64,000 nt of DNA from contig NZ_JQKX01000021.1 of assembly GCF_000746275.1 (NCBI RefSeq), forward strand, positions 62,001 to 126,000, in the 5' to 3' direction. The translations under genes and the position numbers were made by a program. Shown here piece by piece: positions 44,199 through 53,303 of the stretch; positions within the stretch are counted from its first letter, which is position 1; each line of letters opens with the position of its first letter. The notes under the pieces were generated by a model, which was not told the DNA's origin, ran no database searches, and saw nothing but the letters and a program-made list of their open reading frames with translations. This DNA comes from Thermopetrobacter sp. TC1. GTDB taxonomy: Bacteria > Pseudomonadota > Alphaproteobacteria > Rhizobiales > Aestuariivirgaceae.

Positions 44199-44809
44199 TC
44201 CTGCTGCTGGACAATTACGACAGCTTCACCTTCAACCTGCTGCACTACCTTGGCGAGGTGGGGCTGCAAATGGGCCGCGAACTCGACATCGCCGTGCACC
44301 GCAATGACGCCATCACGGTGACGGATGCGCTGGCGATGAAACCAGAGGCCATCGTCATCTCCCCCGGCCCCTGCACGCCCGCCGAGGCGGGCATCTCCGT
44401 CGATATCGTGCGCGCCGCCGCCGAGCACGAAATCCCGCTTCTGGGCGTGTGCCTGGGGCATCAGAGCATCGGCCAGGCCTTCGGCGGCCGCATCATCCGC
44501 GCGCCGGAGCTGATGCATGGCAAGACGGACAACATTCATCACATGGCCGAGGGCATTTTCCGCGGTCTGCCGCAGCCGTTTACGGCCACGCGCTATCACT
44601 CCCTCATCGTGGAAGAAGATACCCTGCCCGCCGCGCTGGAGATTACCGCCCGCACGGCCAAGGAAAAGGGCGCCCTCATCATGGGCCTGCAACACCGCGA
44701 GCTGCCCATCTTCGGCGTGCAGTTCCACCCCGAAAGCATCGCCACAGAATACGGCCACGCCTTGCTGAAAAACTTCCTTATCCAGGCCGGCGTGCTCACG
44801 GAAACATAA
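44195..44809 (+). CDS. trpG: Anthranilate synthase component II (glutamine amidotransferase)
   Basis: A 204-residue class I glutaminase supplying ammonia to TrpE. Start [15 protein letters not shown] is canonical. Oxyanion motif ISPGPCTP, nucleophile Cys86 in GVCLGHQSI, and the His-Glu of FHPESIATE are present. ATG overlaps the trpE stop (ATGA). In relatives trpD follows directly; here about 1.7 kb of other genes intervene. Confidence 0.96.
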   Translation: MILLLDNYDSFTFNLLHYLGEVGLQMGRELDIAVHRNDAITVTDALAMKPEAIVISPGPCTPAEAGISVDIVRAAAEHEIPLLGVCLGHQSIGQAFGGRIIRAPELMHGKTDNIHHMAEGIFRGLPQPFTATRYHSLIVEEDTLPAALEITARTAKEKGALIMGLQHRELPIFGVQFHPESIATEYGHALLKNFLIQAGVLTET

Positions 44810-44817
44810 GGCTACAA

Positions 44818-44997
44818 ATGCATGAGCTGACGTCCTCCCCCACAGAAAATCGTCCGCTCTACGGCTTCTTGCGCGGCAGCCTGTGCATCCGCAAGGGCGT
44901 GGATGTGACCAAACCCGCGGCACCGGAGTGGGGCGCACAGGCCGAGGAAGAGGCCATGCGTTCGCTCGCTGTTACCGGTGAGAAAAAGGATGGCTGA
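44818..44997 (+). CDS. Small protein of 59 residues, possibly antitoxin-like tail
   Basis: An open frame begins with ATG 8 bases after trpG. The product contains NRPLYGFLRGSLCIRKGVD followed by an acidic Ala/Glu-rich helix. The yGfLrG...D pattern is loosely like the C-terminal tail of some Phd/VapB antitoxins, but no DNA-binding part and no toxin partner are visible. It could be a remnant of an antitoxin gene or a real small gene translated after trpG. Confidence 0.4.
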   Translation: MHELTSSPTENRPLYGFLRGSLCIRKGVDVTKPAAPEWGAQAEEEAMRSLAVTGEKKDG

Positions 44998-45120
44998 TAA
45001 GCCATGCCAGAGACCGAGGGGCTGTGCCATGCCACATGAGCCCTTTATCCGCCATGCTTGATTCTGCAACGCAGAATGGCACAATCCGTTCCGGCAACCT
45101 AACGGAGGGGGAAGCTGGCC

Positions 45121-45615
45121 ATGGCGCTTTATGAGGACAATGACTATCGCTTTATCGTTGCCTGCCTGTCCAAGGTGGATATCGGACGGCTATTCAATGT
45201 GGCCGGGCATGCCATGGCCGGGTTGATGGACAGGCTGTGTGCATTGCGTGCCGGCGCCGCCGTGAAAGGGGCGGAAGACGAGGCGGCCGTGCCGGCGGAC
45301 CTGATCAGGGCCGCGGAAGACTTTCTGGATTATCGCACGAAGGATGAGGCCCTGCATGCGCGCATTGCCCGCTGGCCGGTGGTGGTGATCAAGACCGACC
45401 GGCAGAACCTGTTGAGGCGCCTGTATCTGACGGCGAAGGAGCGCGGCGTGCCGGCCAATCCGGTTATCATGGAAATGGTGGATGAAAACACCGAAAAGCA
45501 GCTGGCCAATACCGCGGCGGTCACGGTGGAGGATGCCCGCTTCGTCTGCGTCGCCCTTTTCGAGAAAAACGGCACCCTGAACGACTTAACGAAGAAATTC
45601 TCGCTGTTACGTTGA
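45121..45615 (+). CDS. DUF2000 family protein (PTH2-like fold)
   Basis: A 164-residue protein preceded by a strong RBS (GGAGGGGG). The C-terminal half fits DUF2000: LRRLYLTAKERGVPANPVIMEM, a stretch with NTAAVTVEDARFVCVALF, then LNDLTKKFSLLR. DUF2000 has a fold similar to peptidyl-tRNA hydrolase II but no assigned activity. It lies between trpG and the AT-rich gene, so it belongs to the segment that splits the trp genes. Base composition is like the host. Confidence 0.75.
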   Translation: MALYEDNDYRFIVACLSKVDIGRLFNVAGHAMAGLMDRLCALRAGAAVKGAEDEAAVPADLIRAAEDFLDYRTKDEALHARIARWPVVVIKTDRQNLLRRLYLTAKERGVPANPVIMEMVDENTEKQLANTAAVTVEDARFVCVALFEKNGTLNDLTKKFSLLR

Positions 45616-45728
45616 AGTTATCCATATAGCGCACGTAGTAGTAAGATAATAATCAAAAATAAGGGCTTAACCCATTTCATTTTTTTGTTATATTGAAAGG
45701 ATAAAATTAATATCAGCAAGAGCTAGCC

Positions 45729-46442
45729 ATGCAAGAAATAGAACACATATTTAAAAATTTAAGAAAACATGAAGGAGAAATATTTTATACAATTAAAGAA
45801 AAAAGACCATTTAAATATAGAATGCATAAAAAAGATGCAATAATGGTTAAAGAACATTTTTACATAAACAAAACACATTTTGAAAAGCTTCTTTTCCCTT
45901 CCTTGCCCAAAAGCGTCAAGCATGCAAGGGAGCGAGGTGTTCCCGGGGCTTCGTATGCCTTGGCGTTATTAAACGATGAAAGAATTTTACCCAGAAAAAT
46001 CAATAAAAAACATCATCCAAAACCATCCATTTCGGGAGGCATTTTTGAACGCGCAGGTAAATTCGAAGCATTTGCTCGAAGAGTTCTTGAAAACAAATAT
46101 GGAGTTTATTTGCTGCCGGGAAAACCAAAATTTTCTGCAAAGATTTTTGATTTCGTTTCTGAAGATGAAGAAATTATTGGAGATGCAAAATATTTCACTA
46201 TGGTTAGAGGAAAGAATACTCCACCAGCCAAGTATTCCGTTATTGCTGAACATGTTTGGTTGCTTGAGAAACTACCTGCAAAAGAAAAATTTCTTGTTTT
46301 TGGTAACGACCGGCGCGTGCCAGAAACTTGGCTAGAAAAGTACGGTCATCTCGTTGATGGGATAAAATTCTATTTCATTGATGAGGACGGAGAATTGTCC
46401 CTTCTTTATGACGGTAAAAACCGTAGGAAATCCACGACTTGA
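45729..46442 (+). CDS. AT-rich orphan gene, PD-(D/E)XK nuclease-like
   Basis: A 237-residue protein whose gene is far lower in GC than everything around it, with many AAA, ATA and TTA codons; this indicates recent transfer. An N-terminal basic domain (about 1-95; [16 protein letters not shown], then [11 protein letters not shown] and [10 protein letters not shown]) looks like a DNA-interaction module. The C-terminal part holds [26 protein letters not shown] and [13 protein letters not shown], which fit a PD-(D/E)XK nuclease core: Glu113, Asp141, Asp152 and Lys154. No methyltransferase or other partner is adjacent. The nuclease call is inference from motif spacing. Confidence 0.6.
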   Translation: MQEIEHIFKNLRKHEGEIFYTIKEKRPFKYRMHKKDAIMVKEHFYINKTHFEKLLFPSLPKSVKHARERGVPGASYALALLNDERILPRKINKKHHPKPSISGGIFERAGKFEAFARRVLENKYGVYLLPGKPKFSAKIFDFVSEDEEIIGDAKYFTMVRGKNTPPAKYSVIAEHVWLLEKLPAKEKFLVFGNDRRVPETWLEKYGHLVDGIKFYFIDEDGELSLLYDGKNRRKSTT

Positions 46443-46509
46443 CAAGGCCCCTGCCCTGCCGCACCAAGAGCGCACATGGCAGAACGTGATCGGCAGGAGG
46501 GAGCCGCCC

Positions 46510-47538
<1,029 letters not shown>

Positions 47539-47854
47539 TCCCGTCATTGCGGTACAAGCCGTGAGCCTGGGCATCAACACATGAGCCATAAACATAAGGT
47601 GGCGGATTGTGCCTGCGTTATCCTCTGGGACAGCTGTAGGAGCAAAGATAAGATTGCATTCTTCAAGATCCTCCCCCTGGTAGGGGGAGGTCGGCCCCTT
47701 ATAAGGGGCCGGGAGGGGGTCGGGCCGCAAGCGCAGAGCTAAGTTGCCCGACCCCCTCCCCGTCCCTCCCCCTGCCAGGGGGAGGGGGCTCATACGGCGC
47801 GACATCTGCCAAACATAGAATTGCACTCACTGAACAGACGAAAAACAGGTGCCC
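47539..47854. other. 316-bp trpD-trpC spacer carrying repeat copy B
   Basis: In relatives trpD and trpC are nearly adjacent. Here the gap includes the 118-bp cloverleaf repeat copy B (47671-47788) and no gene. If trpD and trpC share a transcript, the repeat is transcribed and could form a large RNA structure between them. Confidence 0.6.
47671..47788 (-). repeat. Cloverleaf repeat, copy B (inverted)
   Basis: Same family as copies A and C but in the opposite orientation. Both ends carry CTCCCCCT..AGGGGGAG hairpins. The short internal hairpin is a perfect 18-bp palindrome at 47693-47710 (GGCCCCTTA/TAAGGGGCC), a sequence different from A and C but equally self-complementary. Confidence 0.85.
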
Positions 47855-48646
47855 ATGCCCGACATTCTTGAAAAAATCGCCGCCACCAAGCGCGAGGAAG
47901 TGGCCGAGGGCAAGAAGCGGCATACCATCGCCGATTTCGAGGAGATGATCGCCGCGCAGGAGCCGCCGCGCGGTTTTGCCGAGGCCCTGGCCCGCACCGC
48001 GCAATCCGGCCGCCCGGCGCTGATTGCCGAGATCAAGAAGGCCTCGCCGTCCAAGGGCCTCATCCGCGCCGATTTCGATCCGCCCGCGCTGGCCCGCGCC
48101 TATGAGGAAGGCGGCGCCACCTGCCTTTCCGTGCTCACCGACACCCCCTATTTCCAGGGCGCGCTGGACTACATGGCCGCGGCGCGCAAGGCCACGGCGC
48201 TCCCCGTCTTGCGCAAGGACTTCATGCTGGATGTCTGGCAGGTCTATGAGGCGCGGGCGCATGGGGCGGATGCCATCCTGCTGATCATGGCCATGATCGA
48301 TGATGCGCTGGCCGCAGAGCTGGAAGCGGCGGCCCTTGAGCTGGGCATGAGTGTTCTGGTGGAAAGCCACGATGCGGCGGAGATGGAGCGCGCGCTGAAA
48401 CTGAAGACTCCGCTCATGGGCGTAAACAACCGAAATCTCAAGACCTTCGAGGTCTCTCTTGAGACGACGGTTGCGCTCGCAAAACAGGTGCCCGGGGATC
48501 GCCTGCTTGTGGCCGAAAGCGGCATCTTCACGCCGGATGATATCCGCTATCTGGCCAATGCCGGCGCAAAGGCCTTTCTCGTTGGCGAATCCCTCATGCG
48601 CCAGCCGGACGTCGCGGCCGCCACCCGCGCCCTTTTGGCGATCTGA
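47855..48646 (+). CDS. trpC: Indole-3-glycerol phosphate synthase
   Basis: A 263-residue TIM-barrel enzyme converting CdRP to indole-3-glycerol phosphate. Key motifs: [21 protein letters not shown] (catalytic Lys), [38 protein letters not shown], and [16 protein letters not shown] 47855 is preferred over GTG 47849. No PRAI fusion. It is followed by moaC after 170 bases, keeping the alphaproteobacterial trpC-moaC-moeA order. Confidence 0.96.
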   Translation: MPDILEKIAATKREEVAEGKKRHTIADFEEMIAAQEPPRGFAEALARTAQSGRPALIAEIKKASPSKGLIRADFDPPALARAYEEGGATCLSVLTDTPYFQGALDYMAAARKATALPVLRKDFMLDVWQVYEARAHGADAILLIMAMIDDALAAELEAAALELGMSVLVESHDAAEMERALKLKTPLMGVNNRNLKTFEVSLETTVALAKQVPGDRLLVAESGIFTPDDIRYLANAGAKAFLVGESLMRQPDVAAATRALLAI

Positions 48647-48816
48647 TCCATGCGGGAAGGGGCGCCGGCCTTCCTGTCAATGGACGCTGATCCGCAACCC
48701 CCCTGAGGCCAAAGGCCATCGCGTCATTTTTGCGACAGGCGGGCTTGAATGGCATTGACACGCTTGAAGAAGGCCGCACTATCCCCTCAAACGCTTAAAA
48801 CCGGGAGCGATTGGCC

Positions 48817-49296
48817 ATGAGCAGGCTCACCCATGTCGATGATACCGGCGCGGCGCGAATGGTGGATGTGTCGGACAAGGCCATAACCCGCCGCATCGCG
48901 CGCGCCGGCGCCACCGTGCGCATGAATGCCGAAACCCTGCGCGCCATTCTCGACAATACGGTGAAAAAGGGCGATGTACTGGCTGCCGCCCGCATCGCCG
49001 GCATCATGGCGGCAAAGAAGACGGCCGAGCTCATTCCCTTGTGCCACCCCTTGATGATCACCAAGGCGGCGGTGGACTTTACTCCGGATGAGGAAAACAC
49101 CTGCATTCACGTGGAAGCCACCGTGCAGGTGGACGGCAAGACCGGTGTGGAAATGGAGGCGCTCACGGCTGTCTCGGTGGCGTGCCTGACCATCTACGAC
49201 ATGGTGAAAGCCATGCAGCGCGATGTGCAGATCACCAACGTGCGCCTGCTGGAGAAGGCGGGCGGCAAGTCCGGCCATTACGTGGCGGAGGGATGA
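48817..49296 (+). CDS. moaC: Cyclic pyranopterin monophosphate synthase MoaC
   Basis: A 159-residue enzyme of molybdenum cofactor synthesis, acting after MoaA. The signature [18 protein letters not shown] at the N-terminus, [13 protein letters not shown] and [20 protein letters not shown] are complete, including the catalytic Lys near KAMQRD. ATG 48817 (RBS GGGAG at 9 bases) chosen over TTG 48811. Confidence 0.97.
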   Translation: MSRLTHVDDTGAARMVDVSDKAITRRIARAGATVRMNAETLRAILDNTVKKGDVLAAARIAGIMAAKKTAELIPLCHPLMITKAAVDFTPDEENTCIHVEATVQVDGKTGVEMEALTAVSVACLTIYDMVKAMQRDVQITNVRLLEKAGGKSGHYVAEG

Positions 49297-49374
49297 ATGA
49301 GGAGGCGGCAACGTGCTGCATCACCGAATTGCATGATGCGAGGATCATATGGCCCATGACGGGCCGCCTTCATT

Positions 49375-49489
49375 CCCTCCCCCTGGCAGGGGGAGGGACA
49401 GGGAGGGGGTCGGGCAACGGACTCATGAGCCTGCGGCCCGACCCCCTCCCGGCCCCTGGCGGGGCCGACCTCCCCCTATCAGGGGGAGG
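49375..49489 (+). repeat. Cloverleaf repeat, copy C
   Basis: Best-paired copy. Hairpin 1: CCCTCCCCCT (49375-49384) with AGGGGGAGGG (49388-49397). Long stem: GGGAGGGGGTCGGGC (49401-49415) with 49436-49450, 15 bp perfect. Hairpin 3: GGCCCC (49451-49456) with GGGGCC (49461-49466). Hairpin 4: CCTCCCCCT (49469-49477) with AGGGGGAGG (49481-49489). Confidence 0.9.
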
Positions 49490-49518
49490 ATGAGACAGAT
49501 CGCATCCTTTGTTTTGTC

Positions 49519-49538
49519 ATCTCGGCGAAAGCCGGGAT
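49519..49538. repeat. GNRA-capped palindromic hairpin
   Basis: ATCTCGGC and GCCGGGAT pair over 8 bp (one T-G) around GAAA. The flanking TGTC and CACG context resembles the widespread alphaproteobacterial intergenic element of the form TCAT-CCGGCGAAAGCCGG-ATC. Confidence 0.55.
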
Positions 49539-49572
49539 CACGTGCAACGAACGCATGCGGGTGTGGCCCAAG

Positions 49573-49592
49573 CCCCCGGCGTCCGCCGGGGG
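49573..49592. repeat. GC hairpin 5' of moeA
   Basis: CCCCCGGC (49573-49580) and GCCGGGGG (49585-49592) pair perfectly around GTCC. It is 20 bases before the moeA ribosome site. No T-run follows. Confidence 0.5.
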
Positions 49593-49623
49593 GAGCAGTG
49601 AGGGAAATGCGGAGGAGGTTATC

Positions 49624-50829
49624 GTGAGCCTGCTGCCTGTTGAGGAAGCCCTGCGCCGGGTGCTGGAGGGGGTTGAGCCCTTGCCGGCCGAGGATGTGTC
49701 CTTGCGCGAAGCCACCGGGCGCATATTGGCCGAACCGGTCAAGGCCATGCGCGATCAGCCCCCCTTTGATGCCTCCTCCATGGACGGCTATGCCGTGCGC
49801 GCCGAGGATGTGCAGCAGGTGCCGGTGGAATTGCGCGTCATCGCCGAGGCGCCGGCCGGCCATGCAGCGCGGGTAAGCGTCGGCCCCGGTGAGGCGGTGC
49901 GCATCTATACCGGCTCGCCCGTGCCGGAAGGGGCGGATGCCATCGTCATTCAGGAGCATACCGAACGCATCGGCGATATCGTGCGCGTGCTCAAGCCCGC
50001 CGTGAAGGGCCGTTTCATCCGCGAACGCGGCATGGACTATCGCGCCGGCGAGATCCTGCTCGCTCCGGGGCAGAAGCTGGGTGCGCGCCAGATCAACCTC
50101 GCCGCCTCGCTCAATGCTCCCGTCTTGAGGGTGCGTCGCAAGCCGAAGGTGGCCATCCTCGCCTGCGGCGACGAGCTGGTGCTGCCCGGAGAGGAGCCGC
50201 GCGATGATCAGATCATCGCCTCCAACAGCTTCGGGCTGGCCGCCTTTGTTGAGCAGCACGGCGGCATACCCGTGGACCTCGGCCTGCAGCCGGATGATGT
50301 GGATGCCATCGCCGCCGCCATTGAGAAGGGCCGTGAGGCCGATGTGCTCATCACCATCGGCGGCGCCTCCGTCGGCGATTACGACTTCATCGGCGATGCC
50401 TTCGAGCGCCTGGGCATAGCCCGCGATTTCTGGAAGGTGGCGCAGCGCCCCGGCAAGCCGCTCATGTTCGCCCGCCGCGATCATCAGCGCATCCTCGGGC
50501 TGCCCGGCAATCCGGTCTCGGCGCTGGTCTGTGCCTTCATTTACTTGCGTCCGCTCATGGCGAAACTCCTGGGCACGGCGATGACCCCGCGCACCATCCG
50601 CGCGCAGCTTGCCACGGATCTGCCGGAAAATGACGAGCGGCAGGATTACCTGCGCGTGCGCCTGCAAACGGATGAGAAAACGGGTGAGACGCTCGCCCTG
50701 CCCTTCTCGCGGCAGGACAGCGCCATGCTGAAGGCGCTGGCACAGGCCGACGGGCTGCTCATCCGCCCGCCCTTTGCCCCTGCCCTGCCGGCGGGATCGC
50801 CGGTGTCCGTTCTGCTCATCGATTTCTGA
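49624..50829 (+). CDS. moeA: Molybdopterin molybdenumtransferase MoeA
   Basis: A 401-residue enzyme inserting molybdate into adenylated molybdopterin. Segments: LLPVEEALRRVLEGV at the start, PPFDASSMDGYAVRAED, IYTGSPVPEGADAIV, the MoCF-binding-like ILACGDELV and TIGGASVGDYDF, and GLPGNPVSALVCAFIYLRP. GTG 49624 has a very strong RBS (GGAGGAGG). Codons upstream in frame run through a hairpin and are not family sequence. In many relatives lexA follows moeA; here cobO does. Confidence 0.95.
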   Translation: MSLLPVEEALRRVLEGVEPLPAEDVSLREATGRILAEPVKAMRDQPPFDASSMDGYAVRAEDVQQVPVELRVIAEAPAGHAARVSVGPGEAVRIYTGSPVPEGADAIVIQEHTERIGDIVRVLKPAVKGRFIRERGMDYRAGEILLAPGQKLGARQINLAASLNAPVLRVRRKPKVAILACGDELVLPGEEPRDDQIIASNSFGLAAFVEQHGGIPVDLGLQPDDVDAIAAAIEKGREADVLITIGGASVGDYDFIGDAFERLGIARDFWKVAQRPGKPLMFARRDHQRILGLPGNPVSALVCAFIYLRPLMAKLLGTAMTPRTIRAQLATDLPENDERQDYLRVRLQTDEKTGETLALPFSRQDSAMLKALAQADGLLIRPPFAPALPAGSPVSVLLIDF

Positions 50830-50853
50830 TTTTGAACCGCAAAAAGGTGCCCC

Positions 50854-51468
50854 ATGCGTGCCAAGGCCGGAAAGGATCCCGCGCGCCATGCCGAAAAAAT
50901 GCGCAAGAAAGCGGCGGCGCGCGCCAAAATCATGGCAACGAAACAGATCGAAAAGGGCCTGCTCATTGTCAACACCGGCAAGGGGAAGGGCAAGTCCACC
51001 GCCGCCTTCGGCATGGTGCTGCGGGCGCTGGGGCATGGTTTCAAGGTGGCGGTGATCCAGTTCATCAAGGGCTCCCGCGACATCGGCGAGCGCAAGGCGC
51101 TTGCCGCCTTTGGCGATCAGGTCTCCTTCTTCGCCTGCGGCGAGGGCTTTACCTGGGAGACGCAGAATCTGGAAAAGGACCGGGCGCTGGCCCGGCGCAC
51201 CTGGGAAGAGGCCTGCAAGGCCCTTGCCGATCCCGATATCCGGCTTGTGGTGCTGGATGAAATCAACGTCGTGCTCAAATACGGCTATCTGGATCTCGAG
51301 GACGTGCTGGCCACCCTCGCCCGCCGCCCGGCCCTTCAACACGTGGTGGCCACAGGGCGCAACGCACCGCCGGCCTTGATCGAGGCGGCCGATCTCGTCA
51401 CCGAAATGTCCCTCGTGAAACACCCCTTCCGCACCGGCGTAAAGGCCCAGCCCGGCGTGGAATACTGA
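50854..51468 (+). CDS. cobO: Corrinoid adenosyltransferase CobO/BtuR
   Basis: A 204-residue ATP:cob(I)alamin (cobyrinate a,c-diamide) adenosyltransferase. P-loop NTGKGKGKSTAAFG, VIQFIKG, FTWETQ and VVLDEINVVLKYGYLD match the CobO/CobA-type family. The N-terminal ~30 basic residues bear the KMRKKAAARAK extension seen in this family. It is far (23 kb) from the cobalamin cluster; its position 25 bases after moeA suggests co-transcription with molybdopterin genes. Confidence 0.95.
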   Translation: MRAKAGKDPARHAEKMRKKAAARAKIMATKQIEKGLLIVNTGKGKGKSTAAFGMVLRALGHGFKVAVIQFIKGSRDIGERKALAAFGDQVSFFACGEGFTWETQNLEKDRALARRTWEEACKALADPDIRLVVLDEINVVLKYGYLDLEDVLATLARRPALQHVVATGRNAPPALIEAADLVTEMSLVKHPFRTGVKAQPGVEY

Positions 51469-52070
51469 ATGATTTTTCAGAAGCGTTGAGCCGAAAAAAG
51501 TGCGCGCCCGGCGGGGGCAGTGACCGGGCGCGCGACCAGACCGGAAAACCCAGGCCATATGGCCTTGGTCATCCGTCTGGCATTCGAAAGCGGGCTGCCA
51601 CACTCTGTTTCAGCCTGCGTGCAGCCCGCATGAAACCCGTTTTCCCTGAGGGGATGCGTAAATCAGGATCAAGGAACGCGCTCTTGCTGCGGCATGAAAA
51701 GTGTGCGTGGCCTACGAAAAAGGGCGCAGGATTTATGGGATAATGGGCCTGAGCTGAAGCGAAAGGGGTGCTGCGCCTCACCAGAAGCGGTATGAGCAAG
51801 CGCGTGGTCATGCGTGCGGGCGCGGCGGCAGCGAAAGCGGCCCTGTCTCTCTTACGCACGCAGACCCTGTTACGCATTCGTCTTGAACTCCCCTGCACTA
51901 CCGGTGCAGGAGAAATTACGCAGGCAGCAGAATTGCCGCCTTGATGAAAGTCACAACCGATCTCTCCTACCCCGGTCGCCATACAGCTTATCATTCCATG
52001 GCGCCCGGGTCATGGCGGAATGAACATAGTTTTGCGGCCGGTCACGAATTTTTGACAGGCTGACGGAAGG
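51469..52070. other. 602-bp gap between cobO and the GldA-type operon
   Basis: Both flanking genes end here. It contains a minus-strand terminator (51493-51533), a 14-bp palindrome AGGCCATATGGCCT at 51554 region, and a small hairpin CCTGCAC/GTGCAGG (51892-51898, 51904-51910). A 141-codon open frame on the minus strand (51569-51994) lacks any recognisable pattern. A small RNA or long 3' UTR on the minus strand is possible. Confidence 0.5.
51493..51533 (-). terminator. Minus-strand Rho-independent terminator
   Basis: GCGCGCCCGG (51502-51511) pairs with CCGGGCGCGC (51524-51533), 10 bp perfect. Read on the minus strand, the stem is followed by ACTTTTTTC. It points away from cobO and toward transcripts arriving from the right, but the nearest minus-strand gene ends 540 bases away. 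Confidence 0.75.
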
Positions 52071-53246
52071 TCACCTGTCGGTATCACCGGGCTGATTCGC
52101 CGTTGCGTCCTTGCCTGCTTCGGCAGCGCCCTTGCCGGACGTGCCCGCATCAGCGCCGGCAGCGGAAGATTGTTCCTTCGCCGGCGCATCGGGCAGGTCG
52201 TTCACGGTCTTCTCCTCCGCCTCGATGAGATCGGACAGGCGCTTGAGGAAATAGCTGCCCAGAGATTCGGAGAGGCCATATTCCCAGCCGGCGGTTTCCT
52301 TGCGGATTTCCTCGGCGCGCTTCTTGTCCTTGCCCTCCTTCAGCACATGCACCTGCACCCAGAGCGCCTCGCCCTCGCGCCAGACGTCATAGCCGACAAC
52401 AAGGCCATCCTTGGTTTCCACCTCCGCCTGCACAAGCGGCGGCTCCTTGCGCGTTTTGGCCTTGCGCACCAGCTCGAAATCAAGCTGGGCCATGTCGCGC
52501 GCCAGCGAGGCGATCTGGTAATTCGGCTTTTCCTTGGCGCCTTCCGGCTTGTTCACGATCTCGAAAAGCGCCTCATCCCCCTCGCTCTTGCGCTTAAGCT
52601 TGCGCACTTCCACCACTTCGCCATCCTTGTGGCGGATGCGCCCGCGCACCACATCATCCCGCGGCAGATCGACGGCATAGTGATCCACAAAGCGCGTGAT
52701 CGCCGGCACGGGCCGCACCAGCCCCTCGACAAGCCAGACCCGCTCATCATTCGTCAGGCGGACATACTGCCCGCTCTTGCCGGCGCCGAGGCGGTCATAG
52801 GCCGGCTTGCCCAGGATGACATCGGCGATCACCGCGCCCTTGCCATCGCGCACGATCACGCGCGTGCCCTGTGCGCCCTCCTTGCCCGGGGTTTCCACAT
52901 CCAGGGTGCGATAGTTCTTGGCCAGCCGCGTCTTGGGCTCGGCCTTGCGCAGCTTGAGCAGCCCCAGGAGCAGCTTGCGCACCTTGGCATTGTCGGCCGG
53001 ATAGAGATCGGGGCCGGCATACCAGCGATCCCCCTTGCGCACGAGCTTGAGGCGTTCCTTGCCGTCATCGACCACGATCTCGATTTCGGCCGCATCCTTG
53101 CCGCGTGTCTCCAGGGCCGGCAGCAGCGGCTCGCCGCGGCCGGGCTCGATGAGAACGGCATGGGTGGCCCGCCAGCTCCAGACAGCCAGCGCCGTGGACA
53201 CCATGGCCAGCACCAGCAGGATCACCAGCGTGCGCGTGCGGATCAT
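52071..53246 (-). CDS. DUF4340 domain protein of Gld-type ABC cassette
   Basis: A 391-residue protein with one N-terminal TM helix (about 6-25) and a periplasmic domain. RTRTLVILLVLA, GDRWYAGPDLYPADNAKVRKLL and LGKPAYD--YVRL-ND-VWLV fit DUF4340, which regularly accompanies GldA/F/G genes. The C-terminal 35 residues are Ala/Gly/Lys-rich and disordered. It is the last gene of the four-gene minus-strand unit, 57 bases after gldG. Probable extracytoplasmic partner of the ABC complex. Confidence 0.82.
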   Translation of the reverse strand: MIRTRTLVILLVLAMVSTALAVWSWRATHAVLIEPGRGEPLLPALETRGKDAAEIEIVVDDGKERLKLVRKGDRWYAGPDLYPADNAKVRKLLLGLLKLRKAEPKTRLAKNYRTLDVETPGKEGAQGTRVIVRDGKGAVIADVILGKPAYDRLGAGKSGQYVRLTNDERVWLVEGLVRPVPAITRFVDHYAVDLPRDDVVRGRIRHKDGEVVEVRKLKRKSEGDEALFEIVNKPEGAKEKPNYQIASLARDMAQLDFELVRKAKTRKEPPLVQAEVETKDGLVVGYDVWREGEALWVQVHVLKEGKDKKRAEEIRKETAGWEYGLSESLGSYFLKRLSDLIEAEEKTVNDLPDAPAKEQSSAAGADAGTSGKGAAEAGKDATANQPGDTDR

Positions 53247-53303
53247 GGTCTTGCTCCCTCATCAAGCCTTCTGCCGTTCACCGCCTTCATCCTCCGTTTC
53301 ACT

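Larger units (their letters stand above)
49297..49623. other. 327-bp moaC-moeA spacer with three structured elements
   Basis: The spacer holds cloverleaf repeat copy C (49375-49489), a GAAA-capped hairpin (49519-49538), and a GC hairpin with CCCCCGGC/GCCGGGGG arms (49573-49592). No gene is seen. The moeA ribosome site (GGAGGAGG) follows at about 49611. Confidence 0.7.

Noticed and set aside
49423-51603. 726-codon minus-strand open frame over moeA and cobO
   Set aside because: It runs antisense to two well-identified genes and through repeat copy C; its translation is compositionally biased and unrecognisable.
51569-51994. 141-codon minus-strand frame in the cobO/DUF4340 gap
   Set aside because: No ribosome site, no family pattern and biased composition; the gap is better described as non-coding with a terminator.
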